From NCBI GenBank assembly GCA_023678885.1, contig CM042970.1, positions 3,946,355-4,010,354 on the forward strand: a DNA stretch of 64,000 nucleotides, in the 5' to 3' direction. The stretch's first letter is position 1. Each line of letters begins with the position of its first letter. Both the position numbers and the translations under genes were made by a program. Shown piece by piece: positions 47,191 to 59,125 of the stretch. Under the pieces are notes generated by a model that saw nothing but the letters and a program-made list of their open reading frames with translations, was not told where the DNA came from and made no database searches. This DNA comes from Pogostemon cablin (lineage: Eukaryota > Streptophyta > Magnoliopsida > Lamiales > Lamiaceae).

Positions 47191-47269
47191 TCAAACATAC
47201 TACCGTCTGATCATCATTAGTATGAATGACAACAGCTGCTGTATTCTTATCCTCTGATTTCTTCTGATT

Positions 47270-48043
47270 CCCATCTTTCTGTTCTTTCCAGAGTCTGCAA
47301 TTTCTTTTTAAGTGATTGGGTCCACCACAATGATAACACTTGAATTTCTTCTTGGACTTAGACCTGTAGTCTTTGTCTTTTAATTTACCACGGCCCTTAT
47401 GTCATCTGCTTTTGCTTCTACCTCTATTTTCCGTGACAAGTGCCTGCGAAGATTCAACCCCTACTTCTTTTCTTCTAGTTTCTTCATTGAACATGCTTTC
47501 TTTGACCATATTTAATGTCAATTTTCCATTCGGAGCTACATTACTAAGTGTCACCACCATAGTCTCCCAGTTATCAGGTACAGAACTCAATAAAAATAAA
47601 GCCCACACTTCATCATCAAATGTAATTTTCATAGTACAAAACTGATTCACTAAATCCTGAAATACATTCAAGTGCTCTGCCACAAAACTCCTATCTCTAT
47701 ACTTCAAGTTCACTAGCCTTCTAATGATAAATGCTTTGTTCTGTGCATCCTTTCTTTCATACAATTCCTGCAATTTTGTCCATAATTCCTATGGGTTGGT
47801 CTTTGTAGTCATATGATGAAATACACTGATATCTACCCACTGCCTGATTGCACCAATTGTCTTTCTACCAAGCTTCTCCCATTCTTTATCATCCATGTCT
47901 TTTGGCCTATCATCTTTACCATCTTTATCTTTCCCATCAATAGGATCATACAAATCTATGTAGTAAATTAAATCCTCTATCATAGGCTTCCATATAGAAT
48001 AATTCTTAGCATTCAGCTTAATTATCGAACCACTACCCTCCAT
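47270..48043 (-). pseudogene. copia gag
   Basis: The start MEGSGSIIKLNAKNYSIWK at 48043 is a standard copia gag opening. The frame breaks at about 47789 and resumes with LQELYERKDAQNKAFIIRR and FLLSSVPDNWETMVV. A CX2CX4HX4C zinc knuckle (CYHCGGPNHLKRNC) lies near 47300-47341. Confidence 0.92.
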
Positions 48044-48074
48044 TGTTTCTGCCTAACCAAAGCTCTGGTACCAC

Positions 48075-48846
48075 TGTTGTGGAAGGGCATCCTATCCTAC
48101 TAGGGCAGACAATAGGCAATGATATATTCGACACAGAGGAAACACAATAAATCCCAAACAATATGAGTGCATCAATCCTTCCACTCTAATCTCAATAGGC
48201 AAGAAACCACAAACTAAATAAATATGCAGAAAATATACGAAATCGACACCAATATTTTTAACGTGGAAAACCCCTCAATTTGAGGGTAAAAACCACAGGG
48301 CCCTGTCCAGGAAATAATCCATTATCAAGCAAGAGTACACTGTTTATCTCTCTATTAAAAATAGAGGCACACCACAGAATCACCAAAATAACCTCAAGAG
48401 AATCAATCTTGGAATATAAGACAACAATAGGAGAAGAGATAATAAAATAGTACAAAGAAAATACAAATCACCGAATTCTCATTTGTACCCCTTGGAGATA
48501 TTTCTACAAAATCCACTCCGATCCATGTGTAGAAAATATCGCCAAGAACTCCTCCTTCAAATTTGGAGTGAAACGGTGAAGGAACGGACCTCCAAATTGG
48601 ATAGCTTCTCACGTACTCCTCTTTCTCTCTCTCCCCTGTTTTCTCTCAATTTTCGGTTCTGCTACAATTCTTACTTCTAACCTCAAATTCACGTTGCCGG
48701 TGAATTTAAATCAACTATCCCACTTATGGGTTGTGGGCCATCACTATTAATCAAAACATGGCCTTATTAAATTAATCAAATGGGCCATTATCCTTGGGCT
48801 TCTATTTTATATTTATTTTGGGCCAATATTTGGGACAAGCCCAACA
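48075..48846 (-). mobile_element. 5' LTR of the copia element
   Basis: 772 bp, starting next to the primer-binding site complement AGCTCTGGTACCA at 48061-48073 and ending CCCAACA. Confidence 0.87.
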
Positions 48847-49280
48847 GTAAGATGCAATATTACTTGTTGGATTATAATTCGAAATATTTATCAATTACTC
48901 CCTCCGTCCCAGAAGTATTGACATATTTTCGGGCACGGAGATTAAGAAAGTTCACTTTTTTTACTTTTCAAGCTATTTTTTGAGGGTATAGTTGTCCATT
49001 TGTATTAATTTAATGAGTCATATTAACTTTATTATTAAAGTTAAACAACAAATTAAAACTAAAATATCACAACTGGACGATATTAAAAATAAAAATAAAA
49101 TTTTGAAAAAAAAAAGCAGAAAATCCTATTTTTGTCTGCTAATGAAAATGGAATTTTTTTACAACCATAAAAAAAAGAGTTTAAGACATAATTTTACAAT
49201 ACAAAGAACAAAGATATAGGATGATAAAAATATTACAGCCTCAGAATTTTTTTTCTTTCATCATTGGATGTATTCCCTCC

Positions 49281-49955
49281 AAAAAGCCTCACAGAGCGTT
49301 ATATCTTAAAAACCAGCAAGCATAAAACCTCACACGGTATCATAACTCAACAACCAGCAAGAACAAAGCAGCACAGGGCATCCTTATTCAACATATATCA
49401 AGGACAAAGCCTCACAGGGCATCATTAATCAACAACTAGCAAACACAAAGCCTCACAGGGCATCACAACTAAAAAACCAGCAAGTATAAAGCCTCACAGG
49501 ACATTATAACTCAACAACTAGCAAGAATAAAGCCTCACAGGGCATCCTTATTCAACATATATCAAGTACAAAGCCTCACAGGGCATCATTGAACAAGAAA
49601 CAACAAGCACAAAGCCTCACAGGGCAACCTTATTCAACATATATCAAGCACAAAGCCTCACAGGGCATCATTGATCAAGAAACAACAAGCACATAGCCTC
49701 ACAGGTCATCATAACTCAAAACCAACAAGTACAAAGCCTCACAGGGCATCATAACTCAACATCCAGCAAGAATAAAGCCGCACATGGCATCCTTATTCAA
49801 CATATATCAAGCACAAAGCCTCATAGGGCCTCATTTTTCAAGAAACAGCAAGCACATAGCCTCACAGAGCAACCTATTCAACATATATCAAGCACAAAGC
49901 CTCACAGGGCATCATTGAACCAGAAACAGCAAGGACAAAGCCTCACATGGCATAA
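49281..49955. repeat. 41-42-bp minisatellite
   Basis: About sixteen units centre on AAAGCCTCACAGGGCATC followed by a variable AACAAC.AGCAAG or CATATATCAAG part. Several unit types alternate, giving a hint of a higher-order period of two to four units. Units are imperfect and adjoin without spacers, so this is not a CRISPR array. Confidence 0.88.
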
Positions 49956-50465
49956 AATATCAAAGTGGACAGAAATGTAGGGTTAGAAATTTATACCTAT
50001 ACGCTGGAAAGATTACGCAAATAAGATCGTGGAGAATAGCTCGTAATTTAGGGCATTGAATCTCGTGGTCGTACCAAGGTGGAGGAAACAGAGGAGCGGG
50101 AGCATTCTCTTCATAAATCTCCAGCGACTGGATGTCGGGAACTACAAGGTCACAAATCTCCGGTGGCTGGGAGTCAAGAAAGTTCAACTCGCAAGCCTCC
50201 GACGACTGAGTGTGGGAGCGACAAGATCTGCTAGATCTGAATCCATGAAGAAGATTCTTGAATAATCGACTCCGACCCTGCTAAAGAGGACTTCAGGACC
50301 ATCGAAACGAGGTCGGAATTGCCCTTGAACTATTCACTCTTCTCGAAATGAATGGATTCCCCGCTCTCCATTGTCCCTGATCTCCACAGATTCAATTTTT
50401 GTGCGAGATAACCTCCCAGATCTCATATTTTTAAGAAATACGAAGCTATGGAAAGGGGGGCTAGG
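49956..50465. other. Gene-like segment inside the composite element, unidentified
   Basis: The stretch is GC-richer than its surroundings. It repeats the phrases AATCTCC.G and CTGG..GTCGGGA on the + strand, and on the - strand has a 75-codon ORF (49960-50187) rich in prolines. I do not recognise a family. It may be a captured host gene fragment. Confidence 0.35.
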
Positions 50466-50469
50466 GTTT

Positions 50470-52210
50470 GATTGGTGTCATTTTCACCTAGATTTCATTA
50501 TCTTTTTACTATATATTTTCTTTTATCTTTATTCTTCTTCTATATCTTTTGATGGTGTTTTATGTTCATATGGAGATTTGTGCTTTGAAACGATAAATGT
50601 GTGATTTTCATGATTAAGTGTCTTAAATTGCGCGACATTTGTAAATATTTAGAGAATTGGTACTTTGATTTATTTTGTATAATTTTCAGGCATAAATAGA
50701 TTTTAGAAGTGAAGAGGAAGATGTAGGAAAAAACAGAACTCAATTCGGAGTTAAAACGTGGGAGAACGAGCCAAAACAGTGAAGCAGTGCGAAACTGTCA
50801 CAAAAATTCGACCTTGCACAAAAATTCGGTCGAATTTTTATGAATTTTTAGAAAAACAGGGGCGAAACAGAGCATCAGAGGCTGAGTACACTGACAGAAA
50901 ATTCGACCATGCTCATAAAAATTCGGTCGAATTTTTCTGCTGAGTTGCAGAAAAATTAGACAACACTCACAAAAATTCTGTCGAATTTTTGTGAAAATAG
51001 CCGCCTGTCCAGAAAATCAAATTTTATTCCCATTTTAGCTGCTTTTTCTCCAAGTTTGGAATGGAGAATTAACCCTAGCCTCCATTTTCGTGAAACACAC
51101 ACACACACACTCTACACCACTTCCCACACACACTACCATCTCCAACCAAATTTCACTCCATTTACCCACCATTTTCACACTTCACCCATCAATCTTCATG
51201 TTTTTCACTCATTCATCATATATCTAAAGGGGAGAGAGGCACTTGGAGGGAGGAGAGCATCTTGAAGGAAGAGATTCAACCCAATTCAAGAGGAGAAGAA
51301 AATTTGCCTTTAAGTTATAATTTCTTTGTTTTATTTACAACAATGGAGTTGTGTAAGCATTTTGAGGATGTTTTCATGATGTTTGTTGTTGGCTAGACCT
51401 CTTGTGAGGCTAGCCACATGATGGATTAGAGATCTATGGATTTTTTGAATTTTTAATGGTTTAAGTGATGTGATTTTAGAATTTCTTACATGATATTTGA
51501 TTTACTTTATTTGTATTATGATATGTGTGATTGAATTCTCTAGTTATGGTATTAGGAGGGTCAATCCAATATTATGATTAGGGGTTTGATTGAATCATGT
51601 TATAATATGGATTTTGTGTGTTAGTGTATGAAGTATGGGGTAACATCTTTATATGCTTAGAACATTCATGTAAAAACACTTAATTGGTTTATCATATTTG
51701 GTTTATGAATTGAGTGAGAAGACTAATTTTACTATCATAGTACCTTAAGGGAATTGATAGTGAGATTCAATCTTATGTGCTTAAAACTTGTAATGAGTTT
51801 AGAACCTAATTTCCTTAGCCTAGGGATTATGAGATTATTTGTGATTGCTTCTATTCCAATGATCATTGATATTTGTCATTTGAGTTTAACAAGCCATGTT
51901 CTGTCCTTGATCTTGAATGTGGTTAGCCTTTCTCTTCTTTAGATTGTTTCTCATCCATCTCATTTAATTTGGTTACTTGATACTTTATTTGATCATCTTA
52001 ATTGTTAATTGCTTTTACTTGATTCTTGCTTAGATAATTAGCAGTTTAATTGCTCTTTTCAATTTTCAAAACTCAAAATCCGATCACTCCTTTAAAGCAT
52101 GGTTGAAAACAAATACGGATACACTTTTGATTTAAATTTCCCTTTGTTCAATATTTAAACTTGGTTACTCATTACAAACGATAAGGTTCGCTTACCTTAA
52201 TCAATTTTAA
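50470..52210 (+). mobile_element. LTR-like insertion (Athila/Tat-type), approximate ends
   Basis: The segment has the layout of a long gypsy LTR: a motif array at 50803-50990, a leader-like part with ACACACAC and CT-rich words (51085-51200), a GAGGAGAGCATC-type purine stretch, and an AT-rich end with GGTTCGCTTACCTTAATC near 52185. No internal coding region is present, so it would be a solo LTR. TG/CA borders and target duplications could not be fixed. Confidence 0.45.
50803..50990. repeat. AAATTCGACC / GGTCGAATTT inverted-motif array
   Basis: Pairs of AAAATTCGACC and CGGTCGAATTTTT alternate with a CACAAAAA spacer at least three times (50805, 50880 and 50955 regions). Each pair could form a 10-bp stem. 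The core TTCGACC/GGTCGAA is shared with the arrays of the 1-11.9-kb element, while the flanking bases differ. Confidence 0.82.
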
Positions 52211-52636
52211 ACCAATATTGAGTCAAAGTTCAGGGTTCCGACAAGGTTGGTCGGGGACAAAGGGTATAGAATTAGGGTTCCATTGTTGAAGAAGATGAAG
52301 AATGGTTGAGAGTGTTAGTGGGATTGTGATGAACAAACACTAATTTGGTGGCCAAATTAATGAGAAATAAATATACAGGTTGGTTAAATGGGTTAGAATT
52401 CGAAAAGGCAGTGTTGGGTGGGATTTAAGGTTAGTTTAATTAATTTTAGAATTATGGTTAATTTATTTTAATTGTGTTAATTTATTTTGTTAGTGTAATT
52501 AAGTGGGGTGGTATTTTTGAGATATTTAAAGTACATTGAGATGTTATTTTGGTAATAAGTTTTTGCTATGTTTAGAAATATGTCAATTTTTGTGGACAAC
52601 CCAATAAAAAAATGTGTCAATATCTCAGAGGGAGTA

Positions 52637-54030
52637 ACTACTTAAATCCCCATAAAATACATTTGATTTGCATGGTAATATACTTTCATATTCTATAATA
52701 GTAATAAAATGCATACTTTGTAATAGAATTGACCAAAATGTCAAAACATATAGGAGTGCATTAAAATACATTTTTTTAATAAACTAAAATGTCAAAACGT
52801 ATAATTTTGAGCTGGAGGGAAGTAGTAGTTATGGCAAGTACTTTGTTTTATCCAAACTACTTGATCAATGAAATCCACTTCCTTCCTCTTCACATTCTCC
52901 AACACCTTCTCATGAATCCATTCTTGTCCCATATCTTCCTTAGCGACTTTAAATTGAATAAGATTTAGCTAGAAAGTTAAATTTAATATTCCCACTGTCT
53001 CGTAATAAAATTTAGAATTATTAATGAAATTCAGAATTATTATAAACACAAAGTGTGATACACGAGCTTTTCGCTACTGCAGCTATAGTCCCTTCAATCT
53101 ACTGCATAAAACGAAATTTCACCAATGTTTTCTCAAAAATTAAGAAAAGAAAAAACGATTACATCAAGTATGATGAGTTATTGTAGAATTCAATCATGAT
53201 AATCCCAACAATTAAATTCCTCAACGAAAACAAAAAATAAAGTAACTAAAATATAAAGAATTAAACTAATTAGAAATAAAACTATTACAGCATATATAAT
53301 TCAAGAGTTATGCTTTTTTCTTTTTTTTGGTTGTTAATTGTGAGATCTCCCATGTAATTAAGAGTGACAAAAGCCATTGTATATCATGCGGAGCCTGCAA
53401 TCAATTTTCGAAATAGTAATTCAATTTTTTTTCTTTCTTTTTTATTTTTTAATTAAGAAAGTAGAAATATAGGGTTAATAATTGTTTAATTATCGATTAC
53501 ATATTGCCATCTTGGTTTAGATCAAGATTTAGAGTAATATAATTTCTATAAGAGTATTTAGTCCTATTATTTTTAGATATTTTAAAATTAAATATTTTGG
53601 GATACATACATTTAATAATTTTGCGGTGAATAGCCCCCTTTTCAAAATTATACTATTAATTTAATTTAAATTTGACATAAAAATGCATTTTTTGCGGAAA
53701 TTCAACAGTACCACCTTATTGTCAGCGGCGATTCACTAAAATTGCAAATTTAGATAAAAATAGACTAAATTAATGCAATTTTTTTTTAAATTTTTCTTTG
53801 GACTATTTAAAGTTAAGATTATTATAATTTGGTTGGTTTTGATTTTCAAGTCATTATGTTGTTATGGGATTCGTTGTGCAAATTGCAAAGTCAATAGTGA
53901 TAGGGGTACAATTCCAAAGTCCAAATAGGCAGGGGATGAATTTACTCAAAATGCAGACAAACATATCTCTAATTTCAAAACTCATATTTGAGCCACAAAT
54001 TTATGAGAGATAGAATTAGCCCATAACCAG
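52637..54030. other. Intergenic, upstream of SBPase, no gene seen
   Basis: AT-rich. A TTATTTTAT-type low-complexity background dominates and no coding region or transposon end is supported. Confidence 0.5.
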
Positions 54031-54044
54031 TTTCTTGGCAATGC

Positions 54045-54074
54045 CACGTGTAAGCATCTTGTTAGCTGCTTATC
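54045..54074 (+). promoter_or_regulatory. G-box and I-box upstream of SBPase
   Basis: A perfect G-box CACGTG (54045-54050) and an I-box complement CTTATC (54069-54074) lie about 90-120 bp before the ATG. This pair is known from light-regulated photosynthesis promoters such as rbcS. They could also lie in the leader, as the transcription start is unknown. Confidence 0.5.
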
Positions 54075-54162
54075 TACTATCACCCAAACCCCCATTGTTG
54101 CAGCCTAACAATCTGCAGCTCTGCTCTCGCACTTCCTCCATAGCTGCTGGTAATAATCAGAT

Positions 54163-55959
54163 ATGGAGACCCGTATTGCATGCTGTGCACCAGCAGCAAT
54201 CTTGCCTAACGTTTCTTCTCACCAATACTCCACTGCACTCGCTTCTCCCCGTTCCATTCTTCCATCTTCTACCTCCTCCAAGGTTCTTTAATCTCCACTT
54301 TTCTTGAATTCACGTCTGGTTTATCGAAATAAACATTGATTTGATTCATTGCAGAGTTTGAAAGCAAGCTCATTATTCGGAGAGTCTCTACGCGTAGCGC
54401 AGCCTAAGTGTTCGTTGAAAGTTGTCAATGGGAAGAATTCTTCTCTCGTCACTAAGTGTGAAATTGGTGATAGTCTGGTGAGTAGATTTTCGTCTTTGTT
54501 TATTGCTTCATCGAAACTAAATTTGTAGTAGAAAACTGAGTCACATGATGAAAAGGGTGTTTTTTTTTTTTGTTTCTTGATTGTTTTGATTGCAGGAAGA
54601 ATTCCTTACCAAGTCTACCTCGGATAAAGGGTTGATTAGGCTTATGATGTGCATGGGGGAAGCACTTCGAACCATTGCTTTCAAAGTGAGAACAGCTTCT
54701 TGTGGAGGCACAGCTTGTGTTAACTCTTTTGGAGATGAGCAACTTGCTGTTGATATGCTTGCTAACAAGCTTCTTTTTGAGGTACATGTGTTATGCTTAA
54801 TCTATTAGTATACTTACGTATTTTGAAATCTTGGGACGAGTATTTGGGATTGTAACTAATTGATGATGGATACATAGGCATTGCAATACTCTCACCACTG
54901 CAAATATGCATGCTCTGAGGAAGTCCCTGAGCTACAAGACATGGGAGGGCCTGTTGAAGGTCCGTCACTCTGTTACATGCATTCTTGGTGAGATTTAAAT
55001 AACTTCGCATTTTGTGGAATTGGAACAGGTGGATTCAGTGTTGCATTCGATCCGCTTGATGGTTCGAGCATTGTTGACACAAACTTCACCGTTGGTACGA
55101 TTTTTGGAGTATGGTCTGGAGACAAGCTCACCGGTGTAACTGGTGCTCAACAAGTTGCTGCTGCTATGGGGATTTTCGGACCGCGAACTACATATGTCCT
55201 TGCCCTCAAGGACATCCCTGGGACACATGAGTTCCTCCTTCTTGATGAAGGTTTTATTCAATCATGTTTTAACTGCATGTAACTCTTACATTGGGTCCTG
55301 TTTTTATGACAAGTTTACTTTCTTGCAGGAAAATGGCAGCATGTAAAAGACACTACATCAATTGGAGAAGGAAAGATGTTTTCACCTGGTAACTTGAGGG
55401 CTACTTCAGACAACCCTGACTACGCCAAGGTCTCTTCCGCTCTCCACTTTTCCGATTAATTTTCGTTCTCCATTTCTAACATAGCATTATCTCACTCTCA
55501 GCTGATTGACTACTATGTGAGGGAGAAGTACACCTTGAGATACACAGGAGGAATGGTGCCTGATGTTAATCAGGTACTGAACTTGTTTTACTAAAATCTA
55601 TAAGAAGCAAACATTTTATATATTATCAAATTCATCCTAAAGATGGATTTTTCTGTGGGATCAAATCAAATTTGCAGATCATTGTGAAAGAGAAAGGCAT
55701 TTTCACTAATGTGATATCTCCATCTGCTAAAGCCAAGTTGAGGTTGCTCTTTGAGGTGGCTCCTTTAGGGTTCTTGATTGAAAAAGCTGGTGGCTATAGC
55801 AGTGATGGAACACAATCTGTGCTGGATAAGGTGATCACTAATCTTGATGAAAGGACTCAAGTGGCTTATGGATCAAAGAACGAGATTATACGGTTCGAAG
55901 AAATGCTCTATGGATCATCAAGACTCAAGGTTGGTCAACCTGTTGGAGCTGCTGCTTGA
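54163..55959 (+). CDS. SBPASE: Sedoheptulose-1,7-bisphosphatase, chloroplastic
   Basis: Eight exons (54163-54282, 54355-54477, 54596-54781, 54878-54959, 55029-55250, 55329-55429, 55502-55573, 55678-55959) total 1188 nt, 395 residues; the Arabidopsis enzyme has 393. It removes the C1 phosphate of sedoheptulose-1,7-bisphosphate in the Calvin cycle in the stroma. The Ser-rich, acid-poor first 70 residues (METRIACC start, LASPRSILPSSTSSK) form the transit peptide. The redox pair is Cys117 and Cys122 in SCGGTAC, reduced by thioredoxin. Metal and substrate motifs are SEEVPE (156-161) and FDPLDGSS (177-184); RYTGGMVPDV lies near the end. The start METRIACC agrees with METSIACY in Arabidopsis; an ATG at 54035 is in another frame. 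Confidence 0.97.
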
Positions 55960-57132
55960 GTAATTTTTGCTTTTTTATTTGGGCAGAGTATAATGTTTCT
56001 CACAAACTTATATATAATATGATGTTTCTGAAGAAAACTGAAGATATATTCAAGTGTATTGTGATAATGAAATCAACTATTAAAGAAGCTGCTTCTATTT
56101 TATGTTGTTTGAAGAATCCTTTGAATGAAGTACAACCATGATGCCAATCCTTGGCAACTAGAAACTAGAAATTACATAATTTTGGTCTTTGAGGAGAGTA
56201 CAAAAGTAGTAGTTTGTGCTTCTCATTTTCTATAGCTAATGTATATTCTTAAATCTTGATCAAAAGACTCTGTTCATTACGCTTGAATCTTGGAAACTGT
56301 GAGTTCGGATTATCCTAATCATAATCCTTGTAATATTAGATCTTGTTTTTTTTTTTTTTTTTTTTTTGCTATGAAACCCTACATATCCACTATTTTATCT
56401 TAAAAAACTTGAAAAGTTAGTGTGGATCCATTCTCTTAGAAGCTAATACCATTACAACAGAAACAATACTTCTTTGCAGTAAAGCCTCTACAGTTGCACA
56501 TGGGAAAGAAAGAAGAACACCATCGGATACGACTTCCTCAATATTTGATCGAAACGTGTTTTCCCCTTATTTAAAGTGCCTATTTTAGGGCCCCTTTGGT
56601 TTCTTGAACCTGATTAATTGCATACATTCTAACTTTGATTTCTTAAGTACTTTCCACATAAAAGAATGAGGTTAAGAAGTAGAACTCAGAAAGAATTAGA
56701 TGGGGGAGGTGGACTTATATCTAAGAAACATTTCATTTAGAGTTTTAATTTCAAAGGTAATATGAAATAATCCCCCATGTGTGTGTGGAATTCTAGAAGG
56801 CAGAATGGGGTAGTGCAGAGAAACAGTGTGAATGATGATGCGTAACATGGAATGAATAAGATGAAGAAAGATGCATGTGGTGTAGATGGGCTGTTTTATT
56901 CTTCTTTTAGTTGTGGGATTAGGAGTTGCTTATTACTCTAAGGGGATTGTTTGTTTCACATTAAGTTAATACTACTTAATGGGACTTGAAAATTTGCTAA
57001 ATATAAGAGTTTGAACACTATTGCATTTTATGATTTATCTACCTTCTAAGCCCGCTAATGAAAAGTAAGAAACCGATCGGATGAATCTTAAGGAAGAAGT
57101 GTATTACTATATTCCTTGAAACTAAAAAAAAA
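55960..57132. other. 3' flank of SBPase and spacer, no gene seen
   Basis: Contains the 3' UTR and a poly-T run at about 56346-56368. No coding region or element end is supported. Confidence 0.5.
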
Positions 57133-57274
57133 TTCACAAACACTTGTGTAAATCGAATTCACGGTGCAAATCATGTGATCTCTCCTTCTAATCCTATATA
57201 TCATATGTATTGTTAGGATGTTTAAATTAGAAGGACCATAAGATTTTAAACGTGATTCACAAGAGACTAACTCT
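57133..57274. mobile_element. MITE, ACACTTGTGTAAATCGA family
   Basis: The ends TCACAAACACTTGTGTAAAT and CGTGATTCACAAGAGACTAA are partly inverted. It shares TTAGGATGTTTAAATT-like and TGTGTAAATCGA words with the inverted copy at 31271-31460. Confidence 0.5.
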
Positions 57275-58194
57275 AAAAAATTTAGGAAATTTTTATTTTC
57301 AACCCTTGCAAATCATATGTCCAAGCTTTATTAACCCATATATTTAATCAATGTGAACCAAATGCCCCCTCATATTCTTGTATTATTAATACAAATTAGA
57401 ATTTAAAGGTGGTGGTGAATGGTGATGATAGCATTTATGGCATGTTTCAATGAAAACTGAATCTCAACTCATGATATTACCAACTCCTACACCCCTTCTG
57501 GAAGCATATACATATATACATATAATTTCTACATGAAACAAATGGTTCACCTAAGAGTAGTCTAAATTTAAACCTCTTTAATACTCGATGATCTGTCCCG
57601 TCCTATTGCATTGGTTGATATTGATCTTTTGCAATATTATCTGTTATTGTGTACCGCCAACAACAAGAATTAGATTCTCTATTCCAAAATTCGTGTTTTA
57701 TTGATATATTCAATTCAATACACAAGAAAATATACCTTAAACGTGTGACGTTAATCTAAAATGTTATTATAGCAGGTGTCATATATTTGACAAGTAAAAT
57801 ACAAGTTGAAATAGGTGATGCAACGAAGGAGTGAAATTGAATCACCAAATTAATGAGATTACCTGCAGAGAATGCTGACAGCTTTCTTTTGTAGCCCACA
57901 CCTAGTAAAATGGTAATAACTCTTTGCTCATAAATATTAGTATCATGATTTTTTAATTGAGTACTCACTTCTTTAGTAGCCCATACCTAGTAAAAATGTC
58001 ATGCCATAAAAACAGTACATTGATCCCTCAAAATTTACATCACTGCACAATAGACTTCGTGCCTAAAAAAGAAAAAAAAAACTTTATTTAATAACTTCAA
58101 AATTGTCACATGTCACACGTATGTAAACTCTTTTACACTCCTTTTAAAAAATAATAAAATCGATTAAAAAGTAATTTTTCTTAAATAATATAGA
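57275..58194. other. Intergenic, no gene seen
   Basis: AT-rich. Two imperfect copies of TTTAGTAGCCCACACCTAGTAAAATG-type sequence (near 57890 and 57970) form a small tandem duplication. Nothing else is supported. Confidence 0.5.
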
Positions 58195-58460
58195 AGACAA
58201 AGTATTTTGTGAGACGATAATTATGTGAGATGAATTGATCTATTATTAAAGTATCATTGTTATACTGATAAAGGATACTTATTATTAGTTAAAGTATGTT
58301 TTTCTGAAGTATGATGAATAATGAATTAAAGTATAATTTTAAGGTGTTATAGTATGATTCACTATAAACATACTTTAACTAACAATAAATATACTTTAAT
58401 AATTAATCAACTTGTCTCACAACTCATCTCATATATACCCGTTTCACAAGAGAGTTATGT
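58195..58460. mobile_element. MITE with TTGTGAGACGA ends (21.4-kb family)
   Basis: The left end TTTTGTGAGACGATAATTAT and right end CCGTTTCACAAGAGAGTTAT are partly inverted, with the same ACTTTAA and AAGTATG words as the copy at 21390-21651. Confidence 0.6.
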
Positions 58461-59022
58461 AGAATAGTAAACACAACAGTTTTTCTGGGAGAGAAATATA
58501 GTATTTTTGAAATTAAGATGTGTTTTATGTTAATTTTATTTTTTTAATTTTTTTTTAGGTGATCAATAAGATACATGAATGAGGAGAGAGTGAATAATTT
58601 ATAGCATGAAGGGATTTATTATTAATTTTTTTCCCTGGAAACTAGATTCACTTTGATCTCCAAAAATGTTTAGACCAAAAGCTAATTCACTCATATTAAA
58701 TGCTATTTTTTCGTTCAAATTTAGAACACTTTCAGATTCTGCATCACTATCAGATTTCTTGTTTATAATACAAGTTCTCAAAGAAAAAAGACAACATAGT
58801 AATCAAGTTAAATAGGAATTAAGTGGATAATATTGTCGTATTTAAATATGACAACACAAAATGTAGAGGAGACATAGCTTTCAGAGTGCTGAGTTGAAAA
58901 TGTGAGATGCATAAAAGCAAAACAGTATCCTCATTCTCAAAAAGAAAAAGAAAATTTTTTTTTAACTAAGTTGTGTAATATGCAAGAAAACTCTTGATAG
59001 TTGCATGGCTGCTAGTGCTATT

Positions 59023-59029
59023 ACCTAAC
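59023..59029 (+). promoter_or_regulatory. AC element upstream of the laccase
   Basis: ACCTAAC, the AC-III form of the MYB-binding AC elements of lignin genes, lies 41 bp before the TATA-like box at 59070. Confidence 0.45.
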
Positions 59030-59069
59030 CAAGTAAAACGACGTAGCATCCAAGAAACCTCTTCCTTCA

Positions 59070-59077
59070 TATATAAT
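59070..59077 (+). promoter_or_regulatory. TATA-like box of the laccase
   Basis: TATATAAT, 56 bp before the chosen ATG, fits a short leader. Confidence 0.5.
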
Positions 59078-59125
59078 GCTCCATTCGATCGTACCTCCCT
59101 CTCATGCATACACATTGCCAAAGAC

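Larger units (their letters stand above)
43112..48846 (-). mobile_element. Complete, decayed Ty1/copia retrotransposon
   Basis: The LTRs are 43112-43983 and 48075-48846; the left one is longer because a 124-bp MITE is inserted. The flanking 5-mers GTATG and GTAAG differ at one base. On the - strand a primer-binding site TGGTACCAGAGCT follows the right LTR, and the purine tract GGGAAGGGGAGAT precedes the left one. Gag, protease, integrase, RT and RNase H run in copia order on the - strand and carry several stops. The protein motifs suggest the Tork/Tnt1-like lineage. Confidence 0.93.
48898..52634. mobile_element. Composite 3.7-kb Stowaway-ended element
   Basis: The left end CTCCCTCCGTCCCAGAAGTA followed by TTGACATATTT and the right end, inverted, CTCCCTCTGAGATATTGACA are flanked by TA. 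A second inner TTGACATATTT copy also lies at the right end (complement of 52570-52590). The interior holds a 41-bp minisatellite, a gene-like stretch (about 49960-50460) and an LTR insertion. I see no transposase. Confidence 0.65.

Noticed and set aside
44567..48043. Numerous + strand ORFs across the copia element
   Set aside because: They are shadows of the - strand gag-pol and show no protein family.
49281..49955. Regular 41-bp repeats resembling a CRISPR array
   Set aside because: Repeats are imperfect, there are no unique spacers, and the DNA is a plant genome. It is a minisatellite.
51056..51265. ORF rich in His and Thr near 51.1 kb
   Set aside because: It is a translated CA-rich leader within an LTR-like segment.
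53300..53420. Possible gene end near GTGAGATCTCCCATG
   Set aside because: No reading frame or splice pattern supports an exon.
54035..54307. 90-codon ORF MAMPRVSILL over the SBPase first exon
   Set aside because: It is in a different frame from the SBPase transit peptide and runs through the splice donor at 54283.
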